64,000 nt of DNA from Saprospiraceae bacterium (GTDB lineage: Bacteria > Bacteroidota > Bacteroidia > Chitinophagales > Saprospiraceae): positions 200,408 through 264,407 of the forward strand of contig JAHDCU010000006.1 of assembly GCA_020629715.1 (NCBI GenBank), read 5' to 3'. The position numbers and the translations under genes were made by a program. This document shows positions 17,402-26,023 of the stretch, piece by piece (positions within the stretch are counted from its first letter, which is position 1; the number at the start of each line of letters is the position of its first letter). The notes under the pieces are model-generated. The model had not been told where the DNA came from and did no database searches. It was given only the letters and a program-made list of their open reading frames with translations.

Positions 17402-18660
17402 TGTTCCAAGAATTGAGAATAGATAAGCAAAAATTAAAATGGGCTCTAGTAAGTTTACTAGGGCTCATTCTTATTTTCGAGATCATCCGAGATTCTAGTC
17501 GAGCAGGTGATTTTCAAGGATATATCAATGCCGGAAATTCTATATTGGCAGGATTGGATATCTACATCGATCCATTGAATACATGGCCTCCTTTGTTTTC
17601 TATTCTGTCGGTACCCTTGACCATTTTTGATGCTATTAGTCCCTATGGAATTAGATTGGTTTGGTTGTGCTTAAGTCTACTAGCGATGTGGAGAATTGTC
17701 AATCTCAGTACTCAACTAGTCTATGATAGAAAACTTTCTTGGAATAAGCAGGGCAACTATCTTTCTATGGTTGATCCTATTGTTTTGATTCCATTACTAT
17801 TAAGTTTTCGATTTTTACTGGACAATTTGTCTAATATTCAGATCAATATTTTTATGCTTTGGATATGTATAGAAGCATATCATCTTACGATCAAAAAACA
17901 TGATTGGAAAGCTGCTATTCTAATGAGCATAGGTATCTGTATGAAAGTCTATCCATTGCTATTACTACTGTATTTTTTATACAAACGTAATATCTCGATT
18001 GTCTGTAAAGCATGCGTCTGTATAATCATTCTACATTTGATAGCGGGTATATTGTTGGGTTGGGATTTATTGGTGGAGTACTACCATCATTGGTATAGTG
18101 TAGTCAATCCGAAATCCATGATGGCTAATCTCAAAAATCAATCACTATTTGGGATGATGTTACGCCTATTGTCTGAAGAAAATCCAACACATGGGATGTA
18201 TATAAATGTATTATCCTTACCTAAAGAAATCGTCAAGTACATCACTTATGCGGTAGTTGGACTGGCAAGTATAGCTCCAGCGATATGGTTTAGATCCAAA
18301 TTTAGATGGGGTAAAGATCATAGACAACTCATCGAGCTAGCAATTGTATGTGTGGTGATTCCACTACTATCACCTGTAGCATGGAAAGCTTTTTTTATTT
18401 TTTCGTGGTTTCCAATATTCTTGATCTTTGGTTTGTCATATCAAAAGGAAGGTATTTTCTATAATAGACTTAGGATGTTATTTTACTTCTCTATGTTTCT
18501 ATTGATAGCTTCGGCAGATATGTTTTTGGGAAAGTATTTATCTAACTGGGCTGAGAGTCTATCAGTATTGACTATAGCATCTCTGTTGTTAGCTATTATA
18601 CTATTGATATTGTATTTTAGAGAAGAATCAATTTTAGTTATTAACAATAAAAGGGTATGA
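17401..18660 (+). CDS. GT87-type (DUF2029) membrane glycosyltransferase
   Basis: A 419-residue polytopic membrane protein with about 9-11 transmembrane segments. The early motif DFQGYINAGNSILAGLDIY followed by NTWPPLFSILSVPL is typical of the GT87 family, polyprenyl-phosphate-mannose-dependent enzymes of the GT-C fold. The acceptor is unknown. It lies directly after the amidohydrolase set (TAATG junction) and overlaps the next gene by ATGA, so it belongs to the same transcript, although no functional link is obvious. Confidence 0.82.
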   Translation: MFQELRIDKQKLKWALVSLLGLILIFEIIRDSSRAGDFQGYINAGNSILAGLDIYIDPLNTWPPLFSILSVPLTIFDAISPYGIRLVWLCLSLLAMWRIVNLSTQLVYDRKLSWNKQGNYLSMVDPIVLIPLLLSFRFLLDNLSNIQINIFMLWICIEAYHLTIKKHDWKAAILMSIGICMKVYPLLLLLYFLYKRNISIVCKACVCIIILHLIAGILLGWDLLVEYYHHWYSVVNPKSMMANLKNQSLFGMMLRLLSEENPTHGMYINVLSLPKEIVKYITYAVVGLASIAPAIWFRSKFRWGKDHRQLIELAIVCVVIPLLSPVAWKAFFIFSWFPIFLIFGLSYQKEGIFYNRLRMLFYFSMFLLIASADMFLGKYLSNWAESLSVLTIASLLLAIILLILYFREESILVINNKRV

Positions 18661-19301
18661 ATTATCAGGAAAAAGTTGCCTTAGCTGAGAAAGGATATGA
18701 ATTATTAAAAAAGGGTCAGAGCTCTCAAGCAGTAAAATCTTATTTGACTGAAAAGGGTGTAAAATCATATGAGCTCGATAAGATTAACTTTAGCATGTCT
18801 AAAATGGCATACATTGAATATAAAGATGACATTAAGAGATGGCTGTTATCTGAACATGATGCTTTAGAAAGTACATCTCCGCTAAGTTGTTTTGATTCTT
18901 CTTTTCTGCAAACATTAACCGATAAAGGTATTCAAGATATTAGATCGGAGTCTAAACGAGAGGTGAATCGTCTATTAGCAGAAGGAATGACAGAAGAAGA
19001 GGTTATCTCAGCAGTTGTAAATCGTAGGTATCCAAAAGAACTGGCACTCGAACATATTCAATTTTATAAAGATTTTATCGCTTTACCTGATACTGAGGAA
19101 CGTGTAGGAGGCAGTTTAATAGGTGGAGCTTTGATCTTGGGTGGTCTATTATTATTTATTCTTCTAGTAACGGGTAAAGTTAATGGTGGACGAATTCTTG
19201 ATAAGGCAGCTATATTTCTAATGATATTGGGAGGTGTATTAGTTTATAGAGCTAATGTTCCAAAAGGTATTGCCAATCAAAAGAATGAGAATTGGTTATA
19301 A
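18657..19301 (+). CDS. Unknown membrane protein with two helical repeats
   Basis: The protein has 214 residues. The N-terminal half contains two similar helical motifs, KGQSSQAVKSYLTEKG (about 19-34) and EGMTEEEVISAVVNRRYP (about 110-127), each followed by a Glu/Lys-rich stretch. Two hydrophobic segments lie near residues 150-172 and 180-198, and the C-terminus is short and polar. I do not recognise the family. The ATG sits inside the stop of the glycosyltransferase gene, indicating coupling. Confidence 0.75.
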   Translation: MNYQEKVALAEKGYELLKKGQSSQAVKSYLTEKGVKSYELDKINFSMSKMAYIEYKDDIKRWLLSEHDALESTSPLSCFDSSFLQTLTDKGIQDIRSESKREVNRLLAEGMTEEEVISAVVNRRYPKELALEHIQFYKDFIALPDTEERVGGSLIGGALILGGLLLFILLVTGKVNGGRILDKAAIFLMILGGVLVYRANVPKGIANQKNENWL

Positions 19302-19322
19302 GTATGATTATTTAATCCCAAT

Positions 19323-20039
19323 ATGAAAATAGTCCTTCATTTACAACTTACAGTATTCATCAGCATGATATGGTTGAGTACTAATACTATTTATGCCCAA
19401 ACCGATACACTAGATTATTACAAAATAGTAGATAGTATAGTACTTAAGAATAGCTCTTTTGAAAACAAAATATATGCTAAGACTCTCTTTATAGACGAAG
19501 ACTCTATAGATGTATATACGCCAAAAAGTTGGTTTATGTATCAGCCAAATGGGGGTAACCCTCCCTATGTATGTTCTAAGGATAGTTCATTATGGAATAT
19601 AGAACATGAGGCTAATCATAAGGATCATTTTATGTATCTAGTGACTCGAGATGATCAAACATATCATTCGATTGGTCAAAGATTAAAAACGAAATTATCT
19701 CCTAATAAAACTTATGCCGTACATCTCTATATATCAACCTCTAAGACCTTTAAAAGCCCCACTCGAAAGAAAAATAATTCTGTTAAATTATTTAATAGAG
19801 AAACTTGTTTAAGCTTAGGGAAATATTTTAATAGCTGCTATCACTTTTATGCTATAAGCCCAATAATAGATCATGAAGATTGGAAAAGGTATACAATGGT
19901 ATTTACACCACAGGTGGAAACTGAATATTTTAGAATTGCAGCGATTTATCGTAGAATGCAGTTTATCCCTACAAATGGAAATATACTAGTGGATAATATT
20001 TCACCGATCTATGAGATTGAATATATCGGTAAAGATTGA
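19323..20039 (+). CDS. Exported protein with carbohydrate-binding-like beta fold
   Basis: A 238-residue protein with a signal peptide ending IYAQ. Its plan resembles the N-terminal module seen before OmpA domains in Bacteroidota: an opening VLKNSSFE segment, a PKSWFMYQPNGGNPPYVCS middle, LSPNKTYAVHLYISTSKTF, and a closing ILVDNISPIYEIE strand typical of CBM4/9-like jelly rolls. No OmpA domain follows, so it is a stand-alone version. The function is unknown. It is the last gene of the plus-strand run and is followed by an octamer tandem repeat. Confidence 0.7.
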   Translation: MKIVLHLQLTVFISMIWLSTNTIYAQTDTLDYYKIVDSIVLKNSSFENKIYAKTLFIDEDSIDVYTPKSWFMYQPNGGNPPYVCSKDSSLWNIEHEANHKDHFMYLVTRDDQTYHSIGQRLKTKLSPNKTYAVHLYISTSKTFKSPTRKKNNSVKLFNRETCLSLGKYFNSCYHFYAISPIIDHEDWKRYTMVFTPQVETEYFRIAAIYRRMQFIPTNGNILVDNISPIYEIEYIGKD

Positions 20040-20073
20040 AAGCATAATATATTGAGTAAAAATCAATAAATTT

Positions 20074-20129
20074 CGCCTAATCGCCTAATCGCCTAATCGC
20101 CTAATCGCCTAATCGCCTAATCGCCTAAT
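20074..20129. repeat. Tandem octamer repeat, 7 copies of CGCCTAAT
   Basis: Seven exact copies in a row fill the space between two converging genes. The last T is also the first base (complement) of the glucokinase stop codon. Such arrays change copy number by slippage. Here it is non-coding on both sides, so a change would alter only the 3' ends of the two transcripts. Confidence 0.95.
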
Positions 20130-20905
20130 TATACCACTGCATCACTAAGATCAATCTTACGACTCAGTAGCTCATAGCCCATCGCTGCACCTATGATGCC
20201 TGCATTATTACGTAGCGTAGCTGCCGTGATTTCACATTTTGGGCTGAGGTAGTCTTTATATTTTTCAAATTTCTTACTTACTCCGCCACCCAGGATGATG
20301 AGATCAGGAGAAAAAATGAATTCGATATGTTTGACGATTTCATTGAGTCGTGGACCCCATTCTTTCCACTTCATATCATTGTTTTCTCGTACGGAGTTGG
20401 CTGCATATTTTTCAGCAATACTGTCTTTCCATTTTAGGTGACCAAATTCTGTATTAGGTAGAAGTACTCGATCATTAAATACCGCAGAACCAATACCGGT
20501 CCCTAATGTCAGTAAGATTACAACACCATCGGTAAGATCCTTCCCTTTACCAAATTCCATCTCCGCTATACCTGCAGCATCGGCATCATTGATAAAGAAT
20601 GTTTCACAACCAAGTTGAGCATCATAGTACTCCTTTAGGTTAAAGCCTAGAAAACTTTTATCTATATTGGCGGCACTGTGGGCAGTTCCATTTTTGATAA
20701 TTGCAGGGAACCCAAAACCTATAGGTTGTCCCTCCCAATTGAAATCGCTGATAAGTTGCTTAATAACGGGAACAAAGGCTTCAGCGGTTGCAGGTTTTGG
20801 AGTACTATATTTGATACGTTCCGTACTGAGTTCACCTTTTTGGAGGTCCACCATTGCCCCTTTTATTCCTGTTGCTCCTATATCGATTCCTAAAATCTGC
20901 TGCAT
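20129..20905 (-). CDS. ppgK: Polyphosphate glucokinase (ROK family)
   Basis: A 258-residue ROK sugar kinase. The N-terminal phosphate-binding loop is ILGIDIGATGIKGAMVD, the catalytic Asp lies in FFINDADAAGIAEME, and LLTLGTGIGSAVFND, LLPNTEFGHLKWKD and SPDLIILGGGVSKKF follow the pattern of polyphosphate/ATP-glucokinases. It would phosphorylate glucose using polyphosphate or ATP in the cytoplasm. The length is normal for this group, which lacks the Cys-rich zinc motif of other ROK kinases. It lies 3 bases downstream of the PKD-cyclophilin gene, so the two are probably co-transcribed. Confidence 0.9.
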   Translation of the reverse strand: MQQILGIDIGATGIKGAMVDLQKGELSTERIKYSTPKPATAEAFVPVIKQLISDFNWEGQPIGFGFPAIIKNGTAHSAANIDKSFLGFNLKEYYDAQLGCETFFINDADAAGIAEMEFGKGKDLTDGVVILLTLGTGIGSAVFNDRVLLPNTEFGHLKWKDSIAEKYAANSVRENNDMKWKEWGPRLNEIVKHIEFIFSPDLIILGGGVSKKFEKYKDYLSPKCEITAATLRNNAGIIGAAMGYELLSRKIDLSDAVV

Positions 20906-20908
20906 GTC

Positions 20909-21793
20909 TTATTTGATAACCGTAAGTTTTTGGATGACGACATCTTCTCTAGGTCTATCCGCTTGATCCGTTGGGATTGCAGTGATTTCTTCTAACACAT
21001 CTAGACCTTTAGTTACTTGACCAAATACGGTATAGCCCTGATCTAGAAAAGGAGTACCTCCATTCGTTAAGTATTGATCACGTACTTCTGCAGGATAGAT
21101 CGCTCCTGTCTGTGCCTCCATTCTATTGAGTGTATTTTCATCTACTTCACGTCCATCTACAATATAGAATTGCGAACCAGAACTCCTTTTTTCTGGATTG
21201 ACAGCATCTCCTTGTCTAGCTGCTGCTAAGGCTCCTTTGACATGTGCAAGTTCATTAGTGAATTCTGCCTCAACGGTATATCCTGGTCCTCCTGTACCTA
21301 GTCTTTGGCTTGGTGAAGCTCCTTTAGATTGTGGATCTCCGCCTTGTGCCATAAATCCCTTGATCACTCTATGGAAGAGAGTACCTTCGTAGTATCCTTC
21401 TTCAGCCAATTTAATAAAATTATCACGGTGTTTAGGTGTCAGATCTGATAACTCGATAGTCATGGTACCTACTGATGTTTCCATCTCAATGAGACAAGTT
21501 TTTGGTGCTTCCACAAGTATGTTTTTAGTCGTTTTATTTGTTTTATTACCTTTTTTAGCAATAAGTGTTACTGTATAATTACCTGATAGTGTATATCGGT
21601 GATCTGGTGTTTTATCAGTACTATTGCTACCATCGCCAAAATCCCATATATAGCTTTCTGCCTCTTTAGAATTATTACTAAACTCTACACGTACTGGAGC
21701 TACTGCACTACTCTTGTTATATGCAAAATCGGCTATCGGTTTAGCACAAGAAGCCAATAGTGTAATACTGAAAAACCAAATTAAGTGTCTCAT
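20909..21793 (-). CDS. PKD-domain cyclophilin-type peptidyl-prolyl isomerase lipoprotein
   Basis: A 294-residue envelope protein with a lipoprotein signal ending LLASC. A PKD domain covers about residues 20-95 (YIWDFGDGSNSTDKTPDHRY, with the family's WDFGDG). The cyclophilin domain covers about 105-290, with NFIKLAEEGYYEGTLFHRVI, FMAQGGDPQSKG and SGSQFYIVDG. The active-site Arg (FHRV) and Gln (GSQF) are present. It should catalyse proline isomerisation in the periplasm or at the outer membrane. A second cyclophilin lipoprotein lies about 70 bases upstream. Confidence 0.92.
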   Translation of the reverse strand: MRHLIWFFSITLLASCAKPIADFAYNKSSAVAPVRVEFSNNSKEAESYIWDFGDGSNSTDKTPDHRYTLSGNYTVTLIAKKGNKTNKTTKNILVEAPKTCLIEMETSVGTMTIELSDLTPKHRDNFIKLAEEGYYEGTLFHRVIKGFMAQGGDPQSKGASPSQRLGTGGPGYTVEAEFTNELAHVKGALAAARQGDAVNPEKRSSGSQFYIVDGREVDENTLNRMEAQTGAIYPAEVRDQYLTNGGTPFLDQGYTVFGQVTKGLDVLEEITAIPTDQADRPREDVVIQKLTVIK

Positions 21794-21862
21794 AATGTCA
21801 ATTATACACTAAGTAGTATCAAAGGTAAAATAATCTTAAAATTACAATGGATGTCATCTATG

Positions 21863-22510
21863 CTAATTCAGCATTCTGACTTTCATTTTACGATCTATTA
21901 ACGGTCTATCTGCCGAATCAGTCTCTACAGCAGCTAGTTTATCAATAATATCTAGACCTTCGATCACCTCTCCGAATACAGTATAGTCACCATCTAATCC
22001 TGGAGTACCGCCTAGTTTTTCATATTTCGTGATTTGGGCTTCGTTATATGTAAATCCTTTAGATTGAGCCATACGCTCGAGACTAGCTCTTTGCTGAGGT
22101 CTCCCTTGTACGATATAATACTGTGATCCTGACGATTTCTTCTGAGGATTGCTGGGTCCACCAGTACGTGCTGCGGCTAGACATCCTTTAAAGTGAGGAG
22201 CACCTATCTCTGCATCTACAAGATATCCTGGACCGCCCATACCTAGACGAGCGCCTGGAGCTGCATCTTTGGATTGTGGATCTCCTCCCTGTACCATAAA
22301 CCCTTGCATGATTCTATGAAAAAGCAAATCGTCGTAATAGCCTTCATCCGCAAGTTTGATAAAGTTGTCTCGATGTAGCGGAGTCTCATCATAAAGCTCC
22401 ACTTTCATGGTGCCAAATTCTGTTTCGATAGCGGCTATCCGAGGTCCACTAGGATTACATGCACAAAGTAAAGTGATGCAGGTTATAAGTGAAAGTATAG
22501 TATGTTTCAT
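21863..22510 (-). CDS. Cyclophilin-type peptidyl-prolyl isomerase lipoprotein
   Basis: The 215-residue protein has a lipoprotein signal (LLCAC) followed at once by a cyclophilin domain (about 25-213): NFIKLADEGYYDDLLFHRIM, FMVQGGDPQSKD and SGSQYYIVQG. Catalytic Arg and Gln are conserved. It is a close paralog of the next gene but without the PKD module, consistent with a tandem duplication followed by domain gain or loss. The 116-residue unknown gene precedes it by 13 bases. Confidence 0.93.
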   Translation of the reverse strand: MKHTILSLITCITLLCACNPSGPRIAAIETEFGTMKVELYDETPLHRDNFIKLADEGYYDDLLFHRIMQGFMVQGGDPQSKDAAPGARLGMGGPGYLVDAEIGAPHFKGCLAAARTGGPSNPQKKSSGSQYYIVQGRPQQRASLERMAQSKGFTYNEAQITKYEKLGGTPGLDGDYTVFGEVIEGLDIIDKLAAVETDSADRPLIDRKMKVRMLN

Positions 22511-22523
22511 AGTATTCTAAGTT

Positions 22524-22874
22524 TTAGTTTAATTCTGCACTGCTAAAATAATTGATGATTTTTGTTTTCAAGAGCTTTTCTTGTACATCGATTCCTTTTT
22601 CGGGGGCTTTGCCAAGAGATCTCCAGTGAGGCCAGCCATCTTCATCTCGACCTATGAATTCATAGTAATGATCTTCTTCTAATAGGGTGCATACTGCGAT
22701 ATGCATGAGATCTTGCTTTTCCTCTTTCGTAAATTCTCGGTGTAATTGTCCTAGCTCTTGTATCCCTATCAAAAAAAGTATACTTCTCAGATCTGGCAGA
22801 TCACTCTTACCCATAGCATCTTTTACTTGATGCCTTACTTTTAACCACTCGAAGTCTATTTCCCAATCTTCCAC
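22524..22874 (-). CDS. Unknown small acidic cytoplasmic protein
   Basis: It has 116 residues, no signal peptide or membrane segment, and is rich in Glu, Asp and Trp. Notable stretches are DLRSILFLIGIQELGQLHRE near residue 30 and GRDEDGWPHWRSLGK near residue 75. It appears to be a single helical domain followed by a short beta segment. I do not recognise the family. It lies between a LolC/E-type permease gene (12 bases upstream) and a cyclophilin lipoprotein gene (13 bases downstream), so it is probably part of an envelope-related operon. Confidence 0.75.
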   Translation of the reverse strand: MEDWEIDFEWLKVRHQVKDAMGKSDLPDLRSILFLIGIQELGQLHREFTKEEKQDLMHIAVCTLLEEDHYYEFIGRDEDGWPHWRSLGKAPEKGIDVQEKLLKTKIINYFSSAELN

Positions 22875-22886
22875 TATATCTTCATT

Positions 22887-24107
22887 TTAGGTTCGGATCG
22901 ATTGTTCGATCTTAGCTGCTTTGCTTGCGGGTAACAAAGATGCTAAATATCCTATGACAATCACGGTAATACATACAATGATCACATCAAAAAACTCTAA
23001 CTGCATAGGATAAGAATCAATGATAAATCCATGAGGAATAGGAATCAGACCAAAGGTCTTTTGCAGAAAATAGAATATTACAGACAAGCTAGTACCTATG
23101 AAAAGCCCTATTAAACAAATCATGGTGCCTTGGTAAAGAAATATTCTTTTCAAGTCGTGCTCCTGTATACCCATCGCTTTAAGTATAGAAATATCTTTGC
23201 GCTTATCTAAAACGATCATCCAAAGAGCTCCAACCAGATTAAATGCAACGAGTAAGAGTGTCAGACTGATGATCAAGAAACTTATCCATTTTTCAATATT
23301 CATCAGTTTTAGAAAAGCCTCATCCATCTGATAGCGATCTTTTACAGAGTAGTCTTCACCGAGGATATTTTGGATATTTTTTCTGACATCACTCACACTT
23401 GCAATATCTGACAACTTGATTTCCAATGCACTTACTTGACCATCTGCATCCATCAGTTTATTGACAAAATCATATGAAGCTACCACGTACTGATTATCCG
23501 CTTCTGATTGTACTGCAAATGTACCGCTTGGATATATCAGCATAGATTTAAAATCTTTTCCAGGAAGCGACTTTTTTTTCTTTTTGTAAGGCATGTATAC
23601 TTTGATGGGAGTGATCCTATCATTAAGTGAAGCTGAAAGATTATAGTATAGTCCACTGCCTAAGATACCATAATTGATCTTTCCTTTTTTAAGTATAAAT
23701 TGTCCACGATTCATAGCACTATCTATAGTCGTGACTTGTGCAAAAGCTTGATCTACACCTTTGATAATCCCCACTTTGGTGGTGCCTTCGTATTCATAAA
23801 AAGCTACTTCTTCGAGCGTTTTAGAAATATGTGCAACACCTTGAAGTTGCTTGATATCAGAGAGTTGTTCGTCTGAGCAATTGAAAAACTTACCTTCTTT
23901 TATTTCAACTTTTAGATCAGGATTGAAATTATTGAGCATACCACTCAGCAAGCCTTCAAATCCATTGAATATAGACAGTACAATCACTAATGCTGCTGCT
24001 CCTACCGCAATACCTAGTATACTGATACCTGTAATGAGATTGATTGCATTAGTTGACTTCTTAGAGAAGAGATATCGTTTGGCAATATGGTAGGTGATGG
24101 ATTGGAT
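22887..24107 (-). CDS. LolC/LolE-type lipoprotein-release ABC permease, start codon non-canonical
   Basis: An FtsX-family permease that would extract lipoproteins from the inner membrane. The conserved LolC/E beginning (HIAKRYLFSKKSTNAINLIT, then GISILGIAVGAAALVIVLS) is encoded upstream of the first GTG, which would cut off the first membrane segment. The frame is open to 24140 but contains no ATG, GTG or TTG before that GTG. I place the start at the ATC (24105-24107), giving about 406 residues, the usual family length; ATG-to-ATC mutation or ATC/ATT initiation would explain it. The periplasmic domain and three C-terminal membrane segments (LDKRKDISILKAMGIQEHDL signature) are intact. Confidence 0.8.
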   Translation of the reverse strand: MQSITYHIAKRYLFSKKSTNAINLITGISILGIAVGAAALVIVLSIFNGFEGLLSGMLNNFNPDLKVEIKEGKFFNCSDEQLSDIKQLQGVAHISKTLEEVAFYEYEGTTKVGIIKGVDQAFAQVTTIDSAMNRGQFILKKGKINYGILGSGLYYNLSASLNDRITPIKVYMPYKKKKKSLPGKDFKSMLIYPSGTFAVQSEADNQYVVASYDFVNKLMDADGQVSALEIKLSDIASVSDVRKNIQNILGEDYSVKDRYQMDEAFLKLMNIEKWISFLIISLTLLLVAFNLVGALWMIVLDKRKDISILKAMGIQEHDLKRIFLYQGTMICLIGLFIGTSLSVIFYFLQKTFGLIPIPHGFIIDSYPMQLEFFDVIIVCITVIVIGYLASLLPASKAAKIEQSIRT

Positions 24108-24168
24108 GCAATAGTATTTATTTCGCGAATATAAGACCTCTTATGTTGGCTTGCTTAAGTTAAGATGA

Positions 24169-25452
24169 TTAATCAGGCTTTATTTTATCCAATAATGCAT
24201 TGAATTCTGGTGTATCCTTGATATTGATGAGATCGATATCATTCTTCATAGCTTCATAATTTTTGAAACCTAGATCGATGGATTTGGCAATATGGAATAT
24301 AGCCATTTCTTTTTTATTTATCAATGCGTAGTAATTGCCAAGAGTATAAAAGCTTTGTTGTTTATCTGCTTTGGTATAGGCGGTTTTCATTGCAAATTGA
24401 AGGTTCTTTTGGGCTGATTCAAAATCTCCTTTTCTTGCTCTGATCATTCCTTTGAAACGATGATAAGAGGAGTATATTGGAGTCTCTAGAATCAACTCAT
24501 CAAAAAGCTTCTCGGATTCAATTAATTCATTTTTATCGTAGAGTATTCGTGCCTTACGATATTTTATGTATTGCAAGTTGCTAACCCAGCAGTTGACATG
24601 ATATTCAAACGTTCTGTTGTCATTACCACGATACCAGTTTACCCATTTATGCATTGTTCTTGATTCATTGGAGTAGATATAGATATTCTGCATATTATCA
24701 AAAGTCGTATTGGACTGATGATCAGCAAGGGTAGGATCAAAGGGGACTCAACCCAAGTCGTCAAAATATACTTCTACCCAATTATGAAAACCTGGTGAAC
24801 TGGTTTTACTTAAGGTATAGCCAGAAACGATACGAGCTGGTATTTTCAAAGATCTGCAGAGAGCAATCATTAACTCAGAATATTCTGTACAATCGCCTTC
24901 CTTTTGATCAAAAGCTAAAATGGCACTCCTATTTTGATTTTCAAAAATCTTATAGGCGAGATGACCTTTCACAAAATCGAATATATTTTCTACTGTAGCT
25001 AGTCGCGAAGTGTCTCGTAGTTTTTTAGCTTGTCTTTTGATTTTTCTCCTCCAAGTTTGATAGTGTTTTTCATCCTTGGTATAAAGCTCATATGCCATAA
25101 TGTCGATGTCGGGGCTACTTTTTTTCTTTGCTAATGCCAGATCGTAGTGGTAAATCTTTACATAAGTATCTGTGGTGATAGGTTCACCGATAACTATATC
25201 TTCAATATTCCATCTAGCATATAGCATACCTTCAATATTCTTATACTCAGAAGGTTGTTTTGAAAATCTGATACTGTCTACCTCTTGATTAGGTAGTTTA
25301 TTAGGTATGAGCTGAAGCTGAAAATAGCCTTCGTATAAGGCTTCCATTTTTGTTGGATGAAAGACATGGGAAAACTTGATATACCTCTGTCCATGACCAC
25401 TCATACTATAGAGCAAAACTAACATGACGATATATTTTCTAACCCTTTTCAT
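24169..25452 (-). pseudogene. Transglutaminase-like protein with TPR tail, interrupted by in-frame TGA
   Basis: The first 234 codons encode a signal peptide and a transglutaminase-like domain with the Cys (KEGDCTEYSELMIALCRSL), and the His and following strand (FHNWVEVYFDDLG). The next codon is TGA at 24748-24750, and the same frame continues VPFDPTLADHQSNTTFDN into the 174-codon downstream part with TPR-like helices. The family reads GW(V)PFDPT at this place, so TGA replaces a TGG Trp codon by a single base change. Without the stop the protein is 427 residues. TGA is a normal stop elsewhere in the window, so recoding is unlikely. It is a nonsense mutation or a sequence error. Confidence 0.88.
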
Positions 25453-25465
25453 GACTATTACATAG

Positions 25466-26020
25466 TTATATCATCATCCATTTAGGTTTGAGTTTAGATA
25501 TCTTTTTAAAGATAGGACAATCCTCACCATGAGCTCCTTTGAGATATCCGCTACTCATCAAAAATTCATTCGTGATTTCACCTCCCGTAAATTTAAATGT
25601 CTTTTTGAATAGTTTGACCCATTCATCTTTTGATTTAGGATGATGGTGATCTAGCCATGCTTTAAAACTTCCATACTCCTCTTGTAAACCGAGTATCACT
25701 TGTGCATTATGGATTGCAGCGTTTACTTTGAGTTTATTTCTGATGATTCCTGCGTCACTTAGCAGCCTTGCTCGTTCTATTTCATCATAATTAGCAATCG
25801 TATGAATGTCAAACTCCGAATATGCTTTTCTGAAGTTGTTCTGTTTATTAAGTATGGTGGTCCAAGACAGTCCAGCTTGATTGATTTCTAATATCAATCT
25901 ACCAAATAGCTCGTTATCATCATCTATGGGAAATCCATATTGATGATCGTGATATTCTTTATTGACATCTCCGGCTTCTTTATGATACGATGATTCACAG
26001 TATGGGCATGAAAGAGGCAT
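25466..26020 (-). CDS. tag: DNA-3-methyladenine glycosylase I
   Basis: A 184-residue base-excision enzyme removing 3-methyladenine from alkylated DNA. It has the Tag signature: N-terminal SCPYCESS with a zinc-ligand Cys, YHDHQYGFPIDDDNELFGRL, and LEINQAGLSWTTILNKQNNF with the catalytic-pocket Glu. The GIIRNKLKVNAAIHNAQ helix and a C-terminal GAHGEDCPIF holding the zinc-binding His and Cys complete it. The length is normal. The broken transglutaminase gene follows after 13 bases, and the GH3 fusion gene precedes it by only 3 bases. Confidence 0.93.
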   Translation of the reverse strand: MPLSCPYCESSYHKEAGDVNKEYHDHQYGFPIDDDNELFGRLILEINQAGLSWTTILNKQNNFRKAYSEFDIHTIANYDEIERARLLSDAGIIRNKLKVNAAIHNAQVILGLQEEYGSFKAWLDHHHPKSKDEWVKLFKKTFKFTGGEITNEFLMSSGYLKGAHGEDCPIFKKISKLKPKWMMI

Positions 26021-26023
26021 AGT

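Noticed and set aside
22887-23987. Short permease starting at GTG with 366 residues
   Set aside because: It would remove the first transmembrane helix and the conserved IAKRYLFSKKSTN segment that is encoded in the same open frame upstream.
24748-24750. TGA as a recoded Trp codon (alternative genetic code)
   Set aside because: Several intact genes in the window end in TGA, for example cas9 and the glycosyltransferase at 17401, so TGA is a normal stop here.
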